Shown here: positions 22,001 through 32,700 of the stretch, one piece after another
Layout of the letters: every line of letters starts with the position of its first letter
Position numbering within the stretch: the first letter of the stretch is position 1
NCBI GenBank assembly: GCA_964030785.1
Contig: CAXIQD010000010.1
Coordinates: 19,756 to 83,755 of the forward strand
Direction: 5' to 3'
Source: Siderastrea siderea
Taxonomy: Eukaryota; Cnidaria; Anthozoa; Scleractinia; Rhizangiidae
DNA length: 64,000 bases
The notes under the pieces: generated by a model
What the model was told of the DNA's origin: nothing
What the model saw: only the letters and a program-made list of their open reading frames with translations
The model's database searches: none
Position numbers and translations under genes: made by a program

Positions 22001-23092
22001 AAACAAAACGTCACCATCGCCTGCACTGCTACTGGTCAGCCGCAACCCAATATCACGTGGTCCAGAGCAGTGGGAAGTTTACCTGAAAGTAGAACTGAAG
22101 CGATAAATGGAACCCTGACGATCCATGAAGTGGCAAAAAAGGACCGTGGACTATACATTTGTCAGGCTCAGAATATTCTTGGTTCAGCATCTGATTCTGT
22201 TCAACTCGTGATATTCTCTCGTCTGCGGTTCAAAGTTCGTCCTCCTAAAGATGTGACTCCTATAGTTGGTTCAAATGTACGTCTACCGTGTGTGGCAGAG
22301 AGTGACCTGAGAACTACAATCATGTGGACAAAGGATGGCAAGCCACTTCCTGTTGAGTCTAATGTTCTACTGAATGGAACACTGGTTCTTCAGAACCTCA
22401 AGAAATCCCATGAAGGATCTTACACCTGTAGAGTGACTAACACTCTGACAACAGTAGAAGCTCAAGTCAAAATCAATATTCTAGCTCCTGGTTCCTGTTC
22501 TGCGGTAAAAAAATATGTCAGCAGTGTAAGCGGAAATTACGTCATTGATCCAGATGGCGAAGGTGGTCTGGCACCATTCACAGCCTATTGCGACATGAGT
22601 GCCAAGAATGGAGTTGGCGTGACTGTTATCAGTCACGACAGTGAAAGCAGAATATTGGTGGATGGATATCGATCTTCTGGTAGCTACTCACGTGACATTC
22701 ATTACACAGGAGCGAGTCTTTCTCAGCTGGCGAGTCTCACCAGAGTATCCTTACACTGTGAACAGTTTATCAAGTATGAGTGTTACGACTCAAGGTTGCT
22801 CAGAGATGGACAGGCCTGGTGGGTGTCACGCGATTCTACTAAGATGACGTACTGGGGCGGATCATCTGTCAGTGGTAAATGCGCATGCGGTATGACCAAC
22901 TCGTGTGCAGACTCCGGGTATGGTTGTAACTGTGATAAGAATGATTATGTGTGGCGTGAAGACAGCGGTCTCCTCACTGACAAGACACGCCTTCCAGTCA
23001 AACAGCTCAGGTTTGGAGATACGGGGTATTCTTCAAGCGATCAGGGCTACCACACTTTAGGAAAATTCAAGTGTTATGGCACGACACAATAA
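15810..23092 (+). CDS. Type II transmembrane collagen-Ig-fibrinogen-like protein (exons 15810-16083, 20130-20777, 21954-23092)
   Basis: Three exons join in phase to 686 codons plus a stop. In order: a short basic cytoplasmic tail; a signal-anchor helix around residues 22-43 ([16 protein letters not shown]); a furin-type site REKR at about 97-100; a helix-forming stretch; 24 uninterrupted Gly-X-Y triplets at about 143-214; Ig domains at about 222-307, 309-395 and 397-484; and a ~200-residue fibrinogen-like domain with CNTNAP-type motifs ([37 protein letters not shown]). The N-terminal half resembles shed membrane collagens such as gliomedin or collagen XIII. A trimeric, shed adhesion or recognition molecule at the cell surface is my inference. 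The neighbouring gene is HYDIN, convergent. I know of no accepted symbol. Confidence 0.85.
16229..16487. mobile_element. Inverted-repeat element in intron 1
   Basis: ACGAGCAGTCTCTC followed by GCTCAGGGATAGT on the left (about 16243-16275) is repeated as its complement on the right (about 16442-16477). The central part is rich in CACGCG-type motifs. Non-coding. Confidence 0.65.
17560..17870 (-). mobile_element. Possible Penelope-like retroelement 3' fragment
   Basis: TTACGATATTTCGACTGGCC then CAGTCTTCATCAGG resembles the 3' tail of Penelope-like elements, read on the minus strand as CCTGATGAAGACTGG. It interrupts the first forward unit of the surrounding composite element; the sister unit lacks it, which supports an insertion. 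Too short to classify firmly. Confidence 0.35.
18722..19879. repeat. Tandem duplication, ~580-bp units
   Basis: 18722-19302 and 19303-19879 are direct copies: both begin near TTAAACA(C/T)TCGTGTTT, contain TTGTGACAC and AACAACCTTG blocks, and end GCAGCTT(G/A)TCACCCGCGGCC. Open frames in the two units are not conserved with each other. Confidence 0.8.
20130..20777 (+). CDS. Collagen-Ig-FBG gene exon 2 (furin site, collagen, Ig1)
   Basis: The acceptor TTTTCAAG at 20128-20129 is chosen over the nearby CTCCTCAG because only it keeps the frame with exon 1; the other meets a stop within about 12 codons. The exon encodes the REKR site, the Gly-X-Y run and the first Ig domain (core [16 protein letters not shown] and [11 protein letters not shown]). 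The donor is CAGT|GTAAGTTG at 20778. Reading past it adds about 33 residues, then a stop at 20878. Confidence 0.85.
21341..21866. mobile_element. Foldback element with ~195-bp inverted arms and a 13-bp TSD (intron 2)
   Basis: The arms 21341-21535 and 21671-21866 are inverted and close to identical (outer end TAAACCATCTGAATGCAATG). The loop holds a partial direct copy of the left arm at 21591-21668. TTTCACTTTCATA flanks both sides (21328-21340 and 21868-21880), an apparent 13-bp target-site duplication. Non-coding. In RNA it would form a long double-stranded hairpin. Confidence 0.85.
21954..23092 (+). CDS. Collagen-Ig-FBG gene exon 3 (Ig2, Ig3, fibrinogen-like domain)
   Basis: The acceptor is TTTTCCAACAG at 21953. 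Ig2 shows [17 protein letters not shown] and DRGLYICQA; Ig3 shows [17 protein letters not shown] and EGSYTCRV. The fibrinogen-like part follows with paired cysteines and the WGGSS/CACG/CNCD motif series, ending KFKCYGTTQ then TAA at 23090-23092. An AATAAA at 23896-23901 is a candidate but distant poly(A) signal. Confidence 0.85.
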
Positions 23093-23106
23093 CTGTGGCT
23101 TATAAC

Positions 23107-23390
23107 CACAACAGGGGGGGGGGGGGGACAGGGGGTTTAAACCTCCCGCTTCCCGTACCCTTTAATCCCGGTTCCAGCCCTGTATTTTTTGGCTCCCTCC
23201 CCTTTGCATATTTTCGATTGCAAAATATTGCGCAATGTTGCTTAATTTTCCCCTTTTTCTCCCGCTTCCCGCCACCTTGGGAATCCCGCTTCCCGCCCCC
23301 TCTTTTTCTCCCGCCTCCCGTACACCTCCCGCCCCCTTTTCTCCCGGTCTCCCACCCCCCTGTCCCCCCCCCCCCCCCACACACACAACG
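23107..23390. repeat. C/G-rich low-complexity element with G-tract and C-tract ends
   Basis: It starts with a G run followed by GACAGGGGG and ends with the complementary CCCCCTGTC plus a C run. The interior repeats CCCGCTTCCCG-like words. Pro-rich and Gly-rich ORFs on both strands are compositional artefacts. Confidence 0.6.
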
Positions 23391-23399
23391 GTTTGGTTT

Positions 23400-24889
23400 A
23401 TGCCAATGAGCGAAATTAACTTCATTGTTTTCCGTTTCCTAAACCGCCCTCCATCACCTAAACTCAAATAATAAGAAACTATGCCGATCTTGTTGAATAG
23501 TATATTACAAACTAAAGTGCGAGAACCATGTAAGTCCAACTGCATTTTTTGCTAAGTAAATTGTTTGCAATATGCCCAAATGCAATTAAAAAGTACATGT
23601 AGTAGGGCAGTCACAAAACGAAGGCGAAAACTAAAGCAGAGACACATAACTTTGTAACAATCGAGAGACAGTTCTTTGCAAGTTTATTTGTTTGTTTGTT
23701 TCAGATTTGTTTGTTTGTGTTACAAGTGTTACAAAGTTTTAATGGGTAAGCATTTGCCAGCCGTCTTTGATTACTGTCTTTTTACGTCAGTATTTTTCAA
23801 CACCGTTTAAAATGTTGTTGGACAAAAAAAAAGGCTGAGTCAGCCGGCTAGTGAACAACAACCCAACATGTCCTAACTGGTTGCTCAAAATAGAAAATAA
23901 ATAGAAAACAAATACGTATTTTGGCAGAACTTAAAGGCAAAGAGAGACCTTTTGTTTTCAGGGGAACGTTCACTTATTATTATGCTATGTTGTACAGTAA
24001 CTGTGTTGTGAATGTAAACTTGTAAAGTAAAACTTTCCACCTATTTTACAGTAGAATTTAAACATTTGTAAGGTAATTTTTGGTATGCCGAATGAAAATT
24101 TAGACTTAGAACCTTTCGCGTGTTTTGGCAGCTACCGTGACGTACAGTATTTCAAACAAGAGTCTGAGTGTTTTATAAAGTTTCCAAACCCGGGGAGACG
24201 GATGGAAGCACATGGTCCCAGGTTGAGTGATTTTGTTTTAGTGTTTGGAAACCCCTGATCAAACACGAATCATGAAGTTTTAAACTTAATTCTTTCACAA
24301 ATAATTTTTTTTCCTTTGCTAAATAGTGACCTGTCCAAGTTGTTGCCGGCAGCGACAATGAATTCCACCGTATTTTTCACAGGTCAGACAAACAACATAT
24401 TATTCAGTAACGTTTTTTGAGAGGTTGTATGTATGTAGTATGATTTCAACTCGTGTTTCTCTGGTCTTCTAACCTCATCCAGCTGAACAGAATGGAGCGT
24501 TCTGGTTGGCTGCTAACATAGTCTATTATGAATGACTTTGTGAGGTTTGGTCATAAACCTTTTATGTAACCGAAACGGTATTCATATCTGCGATTTCGTG
24601 TTTAGTAAAGTGTTCATCTTTTGAAGAAAGTTTCTGTGTCTACTATATCTAAACGCCTCCAAACGAGCTGTAATTTCTTGGCTCAAACAATGACTTGGGA
24701 GTTGGAAAGAGCATGACGAGTGAGATCACAATGAATCAGCAATTGTATATCGCATGTAACCATCCCAACATTTGCGTATTGTCCCCAAAAGATAGAAGTG
24801 CAAAGGAGAACTAATAAATTTCCAGCTATACAACAGCTTGTCCAGCAAGTTTCACTTGCAGACCTTGTGGTAGAGTGTGCCTGTCACGC
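23400..24889. other. Intergenic/3' flank of the collagen-Ig-FBG gene
   Basis: AT-rich sequence with (TTTG)n near 23688-23720 and one AATAAA at 23896. No supported gene. It may include the 3' UTR of the plus-strand gene. Confidence 0.4.
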
Positions 24890-25659
24890 AATACGCCGCC
24901 TTAGTGCGTAGGAGCATATACAGCTATTTCAATAAACGTTGTCGGAAAACCTACGCGATAAGACTGCATGGTGATGTAGGTAATTTATTAAGAAATTTAC
25001 CACCGTTAGCTATGGCTCACTACAACACAAAATAAATCACACAGGCAAGTGTTCATGGCACTTTCACCCATCCTATTGCAGCAACAACCGTGAAATTACA
25101 GCCGAATCACTGACAAAATTTCTCAGCTACCCATACTACCTTTCGGTCTTGTCGCGTCAGCTCGAGGTTTTAAAATCCGACAGCGTTAATTGAAATTGAA
25201 ATAAAAACCTCTCCTTTCACATTTTCATTAACTTATGGAAACACTCATGTTTGGGGCAACTTGAAACAGTTGTGAGCACATTCGCCTTTAGCTCGTGTTC
25301 TACAGCTTCAATTTCTCGTTCTCCCTGTAATTCACCTGTGTTGCACGAACTTTATGAAACATCAGAAAAGCTTTTTTTCTTCTTCTTTTTAAAAAGAACC
25401 ACCTTACCAGACTTAAACTGAAACGGATTATGTCTGTAAGGTTTTTCTTTACGCGGCAGCGATTGTGTCAATTTCACTGCCATGAATCGAGCTTGCGCAA
25501 GCAGACAATAGGAGAAGAACCGGCCCCAAGCCAAAGTTATGTTTCGCTTGGCTTGGTCTTTCTTAGCTCCTTTCAGGTGAACATATCTTTAATAACCTTT
25601 TAAATTCTCAAGGTGGGGCAGCTTTAATCGTTAAAAGGCAAGAGAGAGAACCGCATCAA

Positions 25660-25992
25660 ATGCATACAATGGAACAAATTATACTCGCCTTAGTCCCTTT
25701 GTGTGAGGGTGACGAAAAAAGGCAACGTTGCATTGCTTCGATTTTGAAGTTCACACAGAGTGTTGATGAAAAAAAAAATCGCAAGAATTTCTGTGCGTTG
25801 GGAAATCTCACCGAAGTGAAAGGCCATGATGTTCTTAAAGTTGTACTCGGTGATGTGATATATATCCTCCTTAGTGCAGGGAAGGAAAGACATTACTGCT
25901 GCTCTTTGTGCCACCAGACATTTGGGGCAATGAGCAAGAAGTACGATAAGAAAACAAAGGATAAAAACAAGTTTTTATTTATTCCGCAATGA
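25660..25992 (+). CDS. Small ORF conserved between duplicated copies (copy 2), unknown
   Basis: 110 codons ending at a TGA at 25990-25992, with the C-terminal motifs DVLKVVLGDVIYI, ERHYCCSLCHQ and SKKYDKKTKDK. Frame and stop are shared with 12444-12812. It lies antisense to the probable HYDIN 3' UTR and overlaps its poly(A) signal, so it may be spurious. Confidence 0.25.
   Translation: MHTMEQIILALVPLCEGDEKRQRCIASILKFTQSVDEKKNRKNFCALGNLTEVKGHDVLKVVLGDVIYILLSAGKERHYCCSLCHQTFGAMSKKYDKKTKDKNKFLFIPQ
25974..25983 (-). promoter_or_regulatory. HYDIN polyadenylation signals
   Basis: TTTATT occurs twice in overlap on the plus strand, giving AATAAA on the minus strand about 240 bp beyond the HYDIN stop codon. 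It is the first such signal downstream of the stop. Confidence 0.55.
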
Positions 25993-26223
25993 GAGGCGCT
26001 TTTTAGCGTCTGGAATAGAGTACTTTACAACCGCTGTAACACAGAATGAAACGGTTTTACATTGCACACAGTAAAATAAACTCGCACAATGAAGTGTTTT
26101 CCTAAGTACAGCATTGAGAGTATACGTCATTGAATAAGAACAAAGTCTCTCTCTACATGAAAAAAAATTACATACGTTCTATACATGAAACTGTACAAAA
26201 ATGCATTCTCAGGTCGTTCAATT

Positions 26224-26706
26224 TCACGGAGTCACACCCTTTAAATAGAAAGTCCACATGACATTCCCGGCACCACCTGCACTCCTGGGACACGTGACCA
26301 TCAGTCTGCCCATGCGCGGTGCTTTGGAGCCACCCTGGTTTCCCTCGAAGCCAACAATAACATTGTGGGTCTTTTTACCACGGATGCTTTCACTCGCCTT
26401 CACATTGAAACATGGACTGTCCACACAGAATGTGAACTGAGTGGTGTGTGAAAACACGTTCTTGAATGGAATGGATGTAGTAGCTCCAGCTTTGATCGAG
26501 TAAGGACCTTGAGGCTTAGGAGGGCTACAGTGTCCGAACAATGGAAACACGTATTCACCTCCAACGGTCGATGAAAAGGTCAGCGTGGCCCGTGTGTCGC
26601 CCAGACGGGACGGTTCGTACGTGACTTCCACGCCGACTTCTGTACCTCCACTTGATGCCGAGGCTGCTGTGATGCTCTTTTCCACATGGAAGTCAGTGCT
26701 GTCCAC
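26224..26706 (-). CDS. HYDIN: HYDIN window exon 34 (last exon and stop)
   Basis: Starts VDSTDFHVEKS after acceptor CATTCAAG; contains GGTEVGVEVTYEPSRLGDTR, FPLFGHCSPPKPQGPYSIKA and PRSAGGAGNVMWTFYLKGVT, then TGA at 26224-26226. CK|VDS matches vertebrate HYDIN. A frameshifted duplicate lies at 13048-13531. Confidence 0.95.
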   Translation of the reverse strand: MDSTDFHVEKSITAASASSGGTEVGVEVTYEPSRLGDTRATLTFSSTVGGEYVFPLFGHCSPPKPQGPYSIKAGATTSIPFKNVFSHTTQFTFCVDSPCFNVKASESIRGKKTHNVIVGFEGNQGGSKAPRMGRLMVTCPRSAGGAGNVMWTFYLKGVTP

Positions 26707-29700
26707 CTTGAATGAAATGTAGTCAGTCAGTTTTAGTTTAAAGATTTTACACCGAGGAATACCACAGGTAAGTACGAGTGGATAGCTTCCACTTGAGTGG
26801 TCACACACTATCCACGAACACATGCTAAAACGACACAGATAGTTTAGGGGGGTAAACAATCACGATGACAAAAACATACAGTTTTCCAAAACGTTACACT
26901 TGCGACGTGTAAGAAATTCCCTCCCATTGTGCCTCCAAGTTTAAGAATTTCATGAAGTAGCTCATCTCGCCTTATCTTGAGAGGAAAGACAACCTTTTAC
27001 TTGGGAGTTCCTAACTAGCACAATAGTTATGCCACGATAATACAGCTTTAGTTTCCTCCTGTTTTGGTTATCTGACCACCCAAATAACGAAATTTCTAAG
27101 AAATACGGAATAAGACGCAAGCTGCATTACCTTACAGCTGTACTCGACTTTAGACTTCGCAAAGTTCACAAAACGACAAGTCTGGCTTTGACTAGTCCCC
27201 AGGCCTGCGCGAAAGTGGACGGGAGCCTCAGTACCAGCAGGCGTAGCGGTTAGGTTAAGGTCGTACTGATATACACCCAGTTCTGAACTGCTGAAGGACA
27301 GTCTCCCAGTCAGCTCACCAGCCTTCAGGGGAAGATATTCAAACATGCAAGAGCCCTGCAAATAAAGGGAAGATTAAATACAAAATATCATTATCTCCTT
27401 GATGAAGCAAACCGTAGGCCCTGAAACCCCTCCAAAGGCAGCCTTCCGGGGAAGATATTCAAACATGCAAGAGCCCTGCAAATAAAGGGAAGATTAAATA
27501 CAAAATATTATTATCTCCTGTAAAGAAAACAGTCAGATCCACATTCGTTACTAACTAAGGTTGAGAGATCCTTCTGCCTTTTTAAACATGTGCTACTTAG
27601 TAACACTACTAACCTCTGACAAAGGAGGCACGGTGAAACTCGGAGGCAGCTGGATATCAGCAACAGAGCACTGTGAGTTGAATGTCACAGGGGTACTGAG
27701 GGGATTATGTAGCGTCACCACATGGGAGGTGCTCTTGCGTATGGGTGTGGACAGGTCAATAGTCGCCATCACTCCAGGAGGCACCGCCTTAAACGTCACG
27801 TAATAAAACAAATATTCTCCACTCTGCTCGTTTCGGAAGATCACCTGCAGGTTATCAAGGAGAAAAAGAGGTAGAATAACATGAAACTGAGTTAATACAC
27901 GCCTGAAATAAGAAACCTGACTTTCACACAGCACAGAAAGAAAAAAAAAATACAAAAACAAAGGAAAGAAAAAGAAAACAGGCCGCAGTTTCCTGTCTAG
28001 CAAGCAGTTGTTACTATCCAACAGATAGAGAACTTAGTAAAGTCTTCGTAAGGCAAAAAGGTAAAAACTAAAGGAAAGTGGAAGAGTGCCTGTGCGCACT
28101 GATTAGACGAAACGTCCAAAACAAAGCCAAGCAAAGCCAAACAAGAAGAAATAAACAAACAGATAACACGGAGATTTTAAATGCTGTGGTAACCGTCCCG
28201 TGAATTTCGCTTTCTTTCTTTCCACACGTCATTCTTTTGACAGCGGATTTGTAAATCTTGTTACCATAGCACTTGCATAGATGCGCTCTAACAGACGAGT
28301 CTTTCATCTACTCAAACTTTCATTCCATCCTTTAAATAACACATGTTCCCTGCTGCATTACCGCCATACCTTAGCGCTAAAGGTCCCCTCTTTGTGAGCA
28401 AAGAAGTTCAATCTGTACTCCCGCTTGGACAGCCCAGGGACGTCAATGTAATCCAGCCCCTTCAGTGTAGTAGCACTGTCCGGTTTGTCAGGTTTTAGCA
28501 TCTCTATAATCACGCGGAATCTGAGAAAATAATAGATTCCGTTTTCACCCTCAAACAATTTCGATCAGTTTGTTTAGGGTTTCCCAATAGAAAATTTTTC
28601 CACCGTTTACTCGAAAAAAAAAACTGGAAATGGTTACCCCCACAAGAAAACGATCATAAAAATCACGTCATTTCAGTCCATCACGATAAATACTCTAGAT
28701 AATGATAGGCACATGGCATCTGTTTTCAGTTTTGACAGTTCTGAGAACAAAAAGTACCTATACACGATACGGAACCTCACAATTATTGTTTGACGTTGTT
28801 AACAGTTTTACACACAAAACAGCTTCAGATCTGATAGTGAGAAAGGAAAATGACTTCAACGGGGAAAACAAATAATAATAACAAAGAAAGCACTTTATTT
28901 TAAGAGGGTGTCACATAAAAGTAAGAAACTAAGGAACTTGTGGCCCTAACAGACATTCTATCTACACCCTCGAGTTACAAATTTTTTCAGTCCTTAAAAT
29001 CGGTTAAAATACACAATCCTTTGAAGAACCTGCGGTGTAAAATCAGTGGTAAGTGGTAAGTGGTAAGTGCAACTATTAAAAAGAAGAAAATTCTCAAACC
29101 TCCGTGGTCGCCGCAGCCAGTTGGTGACGGTCAGCATTTCGGTGTAGGGTGTCTTACAAGGCACTTCTCTTTGAATGTTGTTGACAGGTTTCGGTCCCTC
29201 TGCGTTTCCGGTCACGTTATACAGCAGGCCATTGCCATCCGGGAGGGCGAAAAACACAGAGCCCTGAAACAAATTAAAATCAAACGTTGAGACGAATTTT
29301 CCAGATTACGTCTTACAAAATAACGTAAAACGAACAGCAACACGGGCAAGTACTGCTGAGGAGCTTCCAGATTTTACGATTTCGTCCACAAACTTAAACC
29401 ACCTTGACCTAAAAAAACACAAGCTTGACACCGGAAGTGAGAGGGCTAAACACGCAAGTACATGATCGGACGGAAGTAACGGGTAAGCTGGAATCGCAGT
29501 TTGATTGGTGCCAGCAAAATGTAACACTGATTGTTTCGAAAAGACTTCAAACCTAAAGTAAAATTTAATTCGATGCCTACCATATGCTTCTTTCCCTCCT
29601 GAGTCATGGTCAGCGGTCTGTAAGTAAGCTCGTAGTTCTTACTCTGCTGTGGTTCAACAGTGATGGTGTCTGGACCGGACCAGTACTCGCCGTCTATCAC

Positions 29701-32700
29701 GGGCCGCAGCATCCATAACTGGTTTGTCCGGTTGTGGATAATAAGGTTTCGCGTTTCGCGCGTGCGGACGTGAGTTGCAAAGTGGAGAACCTATGAAAAA
29801 GTAAACAACGGTGAACACGGTGATTAACGATGCACAATGCGGGTAATTAAAGGCCAATCACGCCGGCCTTTGGGTTGATGTAAGAATAGACCTGACTTTG
29901 TTTTGATACAAACCTTCTTGATTCATATATACAATTCATATTATCCCTATAATATACTGTTTGTATAAGAGCAAAGTCAACCATAGCCTCCATTCCACTC
30001 AAGGGCCAGAACATTGAGCAGACTAGCACCTTGGCTAATTCAGTGAAAAACAAGAGACTAGAAGAGTACGTATCATTATAAGCCACAAAACAATTTCCAG
30101 ATCCATTTGAGAATCTTTTTCAAAATGACGCTTTATTTTCAGGCTTAACCGATATATACCTGATAGTGAAGCAAGCCCAAAAGCAAATGCAAGAAAATAG
30201 AAACTGTTTTTATATTATACCTGAAACAGGCTCTAAGTTTCTCAAGTCTTGCAAAAGAGACGATACTTTGCTAGCAAGTAATTCTGAACCTACAGAGATG
30301 GAGTGTGCGTGTTTTTACCTCCTTGAGTGGCGTTTGAGGAATACAACTTCCGGTCAGCACCAGTTTCAGCGCTTTGCCTCCCTCAATGGCACATCGAAGA
30401 TTCTGCCAAGAAACAATACCGAATTTAAAAAAATGGCAGAGCAACAGCAAAAACAGGCATGCCTTCTTCATTGTCTCTTTTTACTGGAGAAGCGAGAGAA
30501 GCATTTTATTTGTATATCGAAAACCTAGCATCATTAAAATGACCCTTTGGAGAGGATTCGCGAATCCCTTGAAAAGCTCAATGATTTCACAAATGTAAAA
30601 TCATTAAAGGCCCAATGATCCAACAGTTTGCACGCTAATTTGAACAAACAACTTCACTGCTACGTTGCAATTCCCTTCGGAAATAATCATACACACACAG
30701 TGCACGCAGGAGACGATCAGTTTCAACCCCGAGGATGAATTATGTCAAGAACGGTGTTGTTGTTGTTGTTGTTGTGGAATACATTATAACCTTTTTGCCT
30801 CGCACGTAGTTTTTGCCCTGAAACGATGTTTTGAGTTGTTGAGAGGGCCAGCTTAACACGAAGCTGGGGACCAACATAGAGTTCTCCTCCAGGCAGTTCC
30901 GCTCGCTACAGCCCTCGTGCGTCGCGCTGACTCAAACACATAACTAGGTGCCCGTTGGACTATCTAGAAAAGGACTGCTAGTAGTTTAAGAACCACTCAC
31001 CTCATATCTGATATCATGATTGACCACGGTCGGGTGAAAAACGATCTCAAACGACACCTCCATGCCCGGTGAGATGTACCCCTTGACTGGCGTGATGGAG
31101 AAGTCAGGCTGGAATTTCTCTACATTCCACGAGAAGGCGGCTCCGATGTCACCAGTATTGTGCATGATCAGCTTCCTGGTGCTACGACTGCCGAGGACTA
31201 CAGCACCAAAAGGCACCGAGTCACTGTCCAGCGCAATCTCTATGCCTTGACATGAGCCTGTCACCACAAAGATGGGCTGGGACATACCTGCACACTCTAA
31301 CATCACCTGAGATGTTGAAGAGGAACATGTCATGAGTGAATGTAGTAATTTAGCACTTTCTCCCCAAGAGGTAAATTCTGAGTCGGGTTATGCGGTTCTG
31401 TCTTTTCAGAGCACGAGAGTCGAAGAGAGCACGTAAGAGCTGCACAGCAAACAATTGCGACAGATTGAACACCTTGTGATTCTTGTCATAAAGGATAAAA
31501 GTGCGATGCCAGGTAATTATAACTTTTGAGTCTGCTATGGATTTAATCCTAAAGAGTATCGATTCAAATAACAGCTGCTGTACAAGGTGGTTCTAACTTT
31601 TGAGTCTGTGCCTGAAAACGTGAAGAGTGTCCATTCAAAGCTACTGAGTAGTAGAACAGACCCCACTACCTCGAATCCCCGCCAACTGGAACAAAAATCC
31701 GTTAACAGACTATCTCAAACTCCCTTTCTCGAATTTTTTATCGTTCCCAGGCGAGTTCGATATACAGAAGGACTTCTCTTCTTCCTTAAGGTGCTGTTTA
31801 TGATGCTGAGTATTTGAATCGACTTTGGAGACAGTGGTTGACATTCTAAACTTAACTGACTTCCAAATGAAAGCTACTGAACAGCACTTTCTCGGGTTTG
31901 CGGTTTATTTGTCAGCGAGAATTTCCACGATTTGTCAATCCACAATAGAGTCCTCACCTCCTCAGTAAAGTGCGGTATGCGTGACTTGGGTTTGAATGTC
32001 AACTCCACGCCACATGATCCACCGTTCGCCCTTAGCGTGATCTCTGTAGAGGGGTTGATAGTGAGAATGTTGGCTTGTTGTAACGCCACTACAGCCGGCG
32101 TGATGGCCAAAGTGAACGTGATTGGAGCGGGGCTACGGTTCACTAGCTTCAAATTCCGCTGGCTTGTTTGACCGACACGCAGAGCGCCAAAGTTCACCTT
32201 CCTGTCTGAGGGATTGGCCACTTCAACCTAAAGGTAGAATAATGATCAAACCAGTTTGATTTGTTTGTTAGCCACTACTGTCGTTTACTAGCCTACTTAC
32301 TTGCTTGCTTATAGGATATACAGCTAAACATCTTTTTATCGTTTAGTAGAAGTTATCTAGCTCCGTCTGACATTTAGACGTTTGATTTGTCCGACCGCTT
32401 TCAAAGGACTGACTGACAGACCGACCGACCCAGTTGCAATTGCAGTTGCTTGTTCTGACTGGCTGATGCGTAAAACACCTACAGAAAGACATCTAAAAGA
32501 CCAAATCGGCTCGGATGAAGAGTCGGAGCATTCCCTGCTCCTCGCTTTTAAATTTTTTAAAGCGAAGCTTGGCGCACAGTCCTTCACATCACAATGAGTT
32601 TTCAATCGCATGCGAATAAACCTCCTTTACACGCGAGTGGTATTGCACCGGACATCATTTTCTTAATGAGGCTTTAATAAGGAAACTCGGAAATGGTAGT

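Noticed and set aside
23071..23545. Proline-rich and glycine-rich ORFs on both strands
   Set aside because: They come from C/G-tract low-complexity sequence in a dispersed element; no conserved motif or splice context.
26707..26859. Extending the last HYDIN exon upstream to 26859 (frame MFTPLNYLC to KLTDYISF)
   Set aside because: The conserved CK|VDS junction and the acceptor at 26707 place the exon start at 26706. The upstream open frame is intronic.
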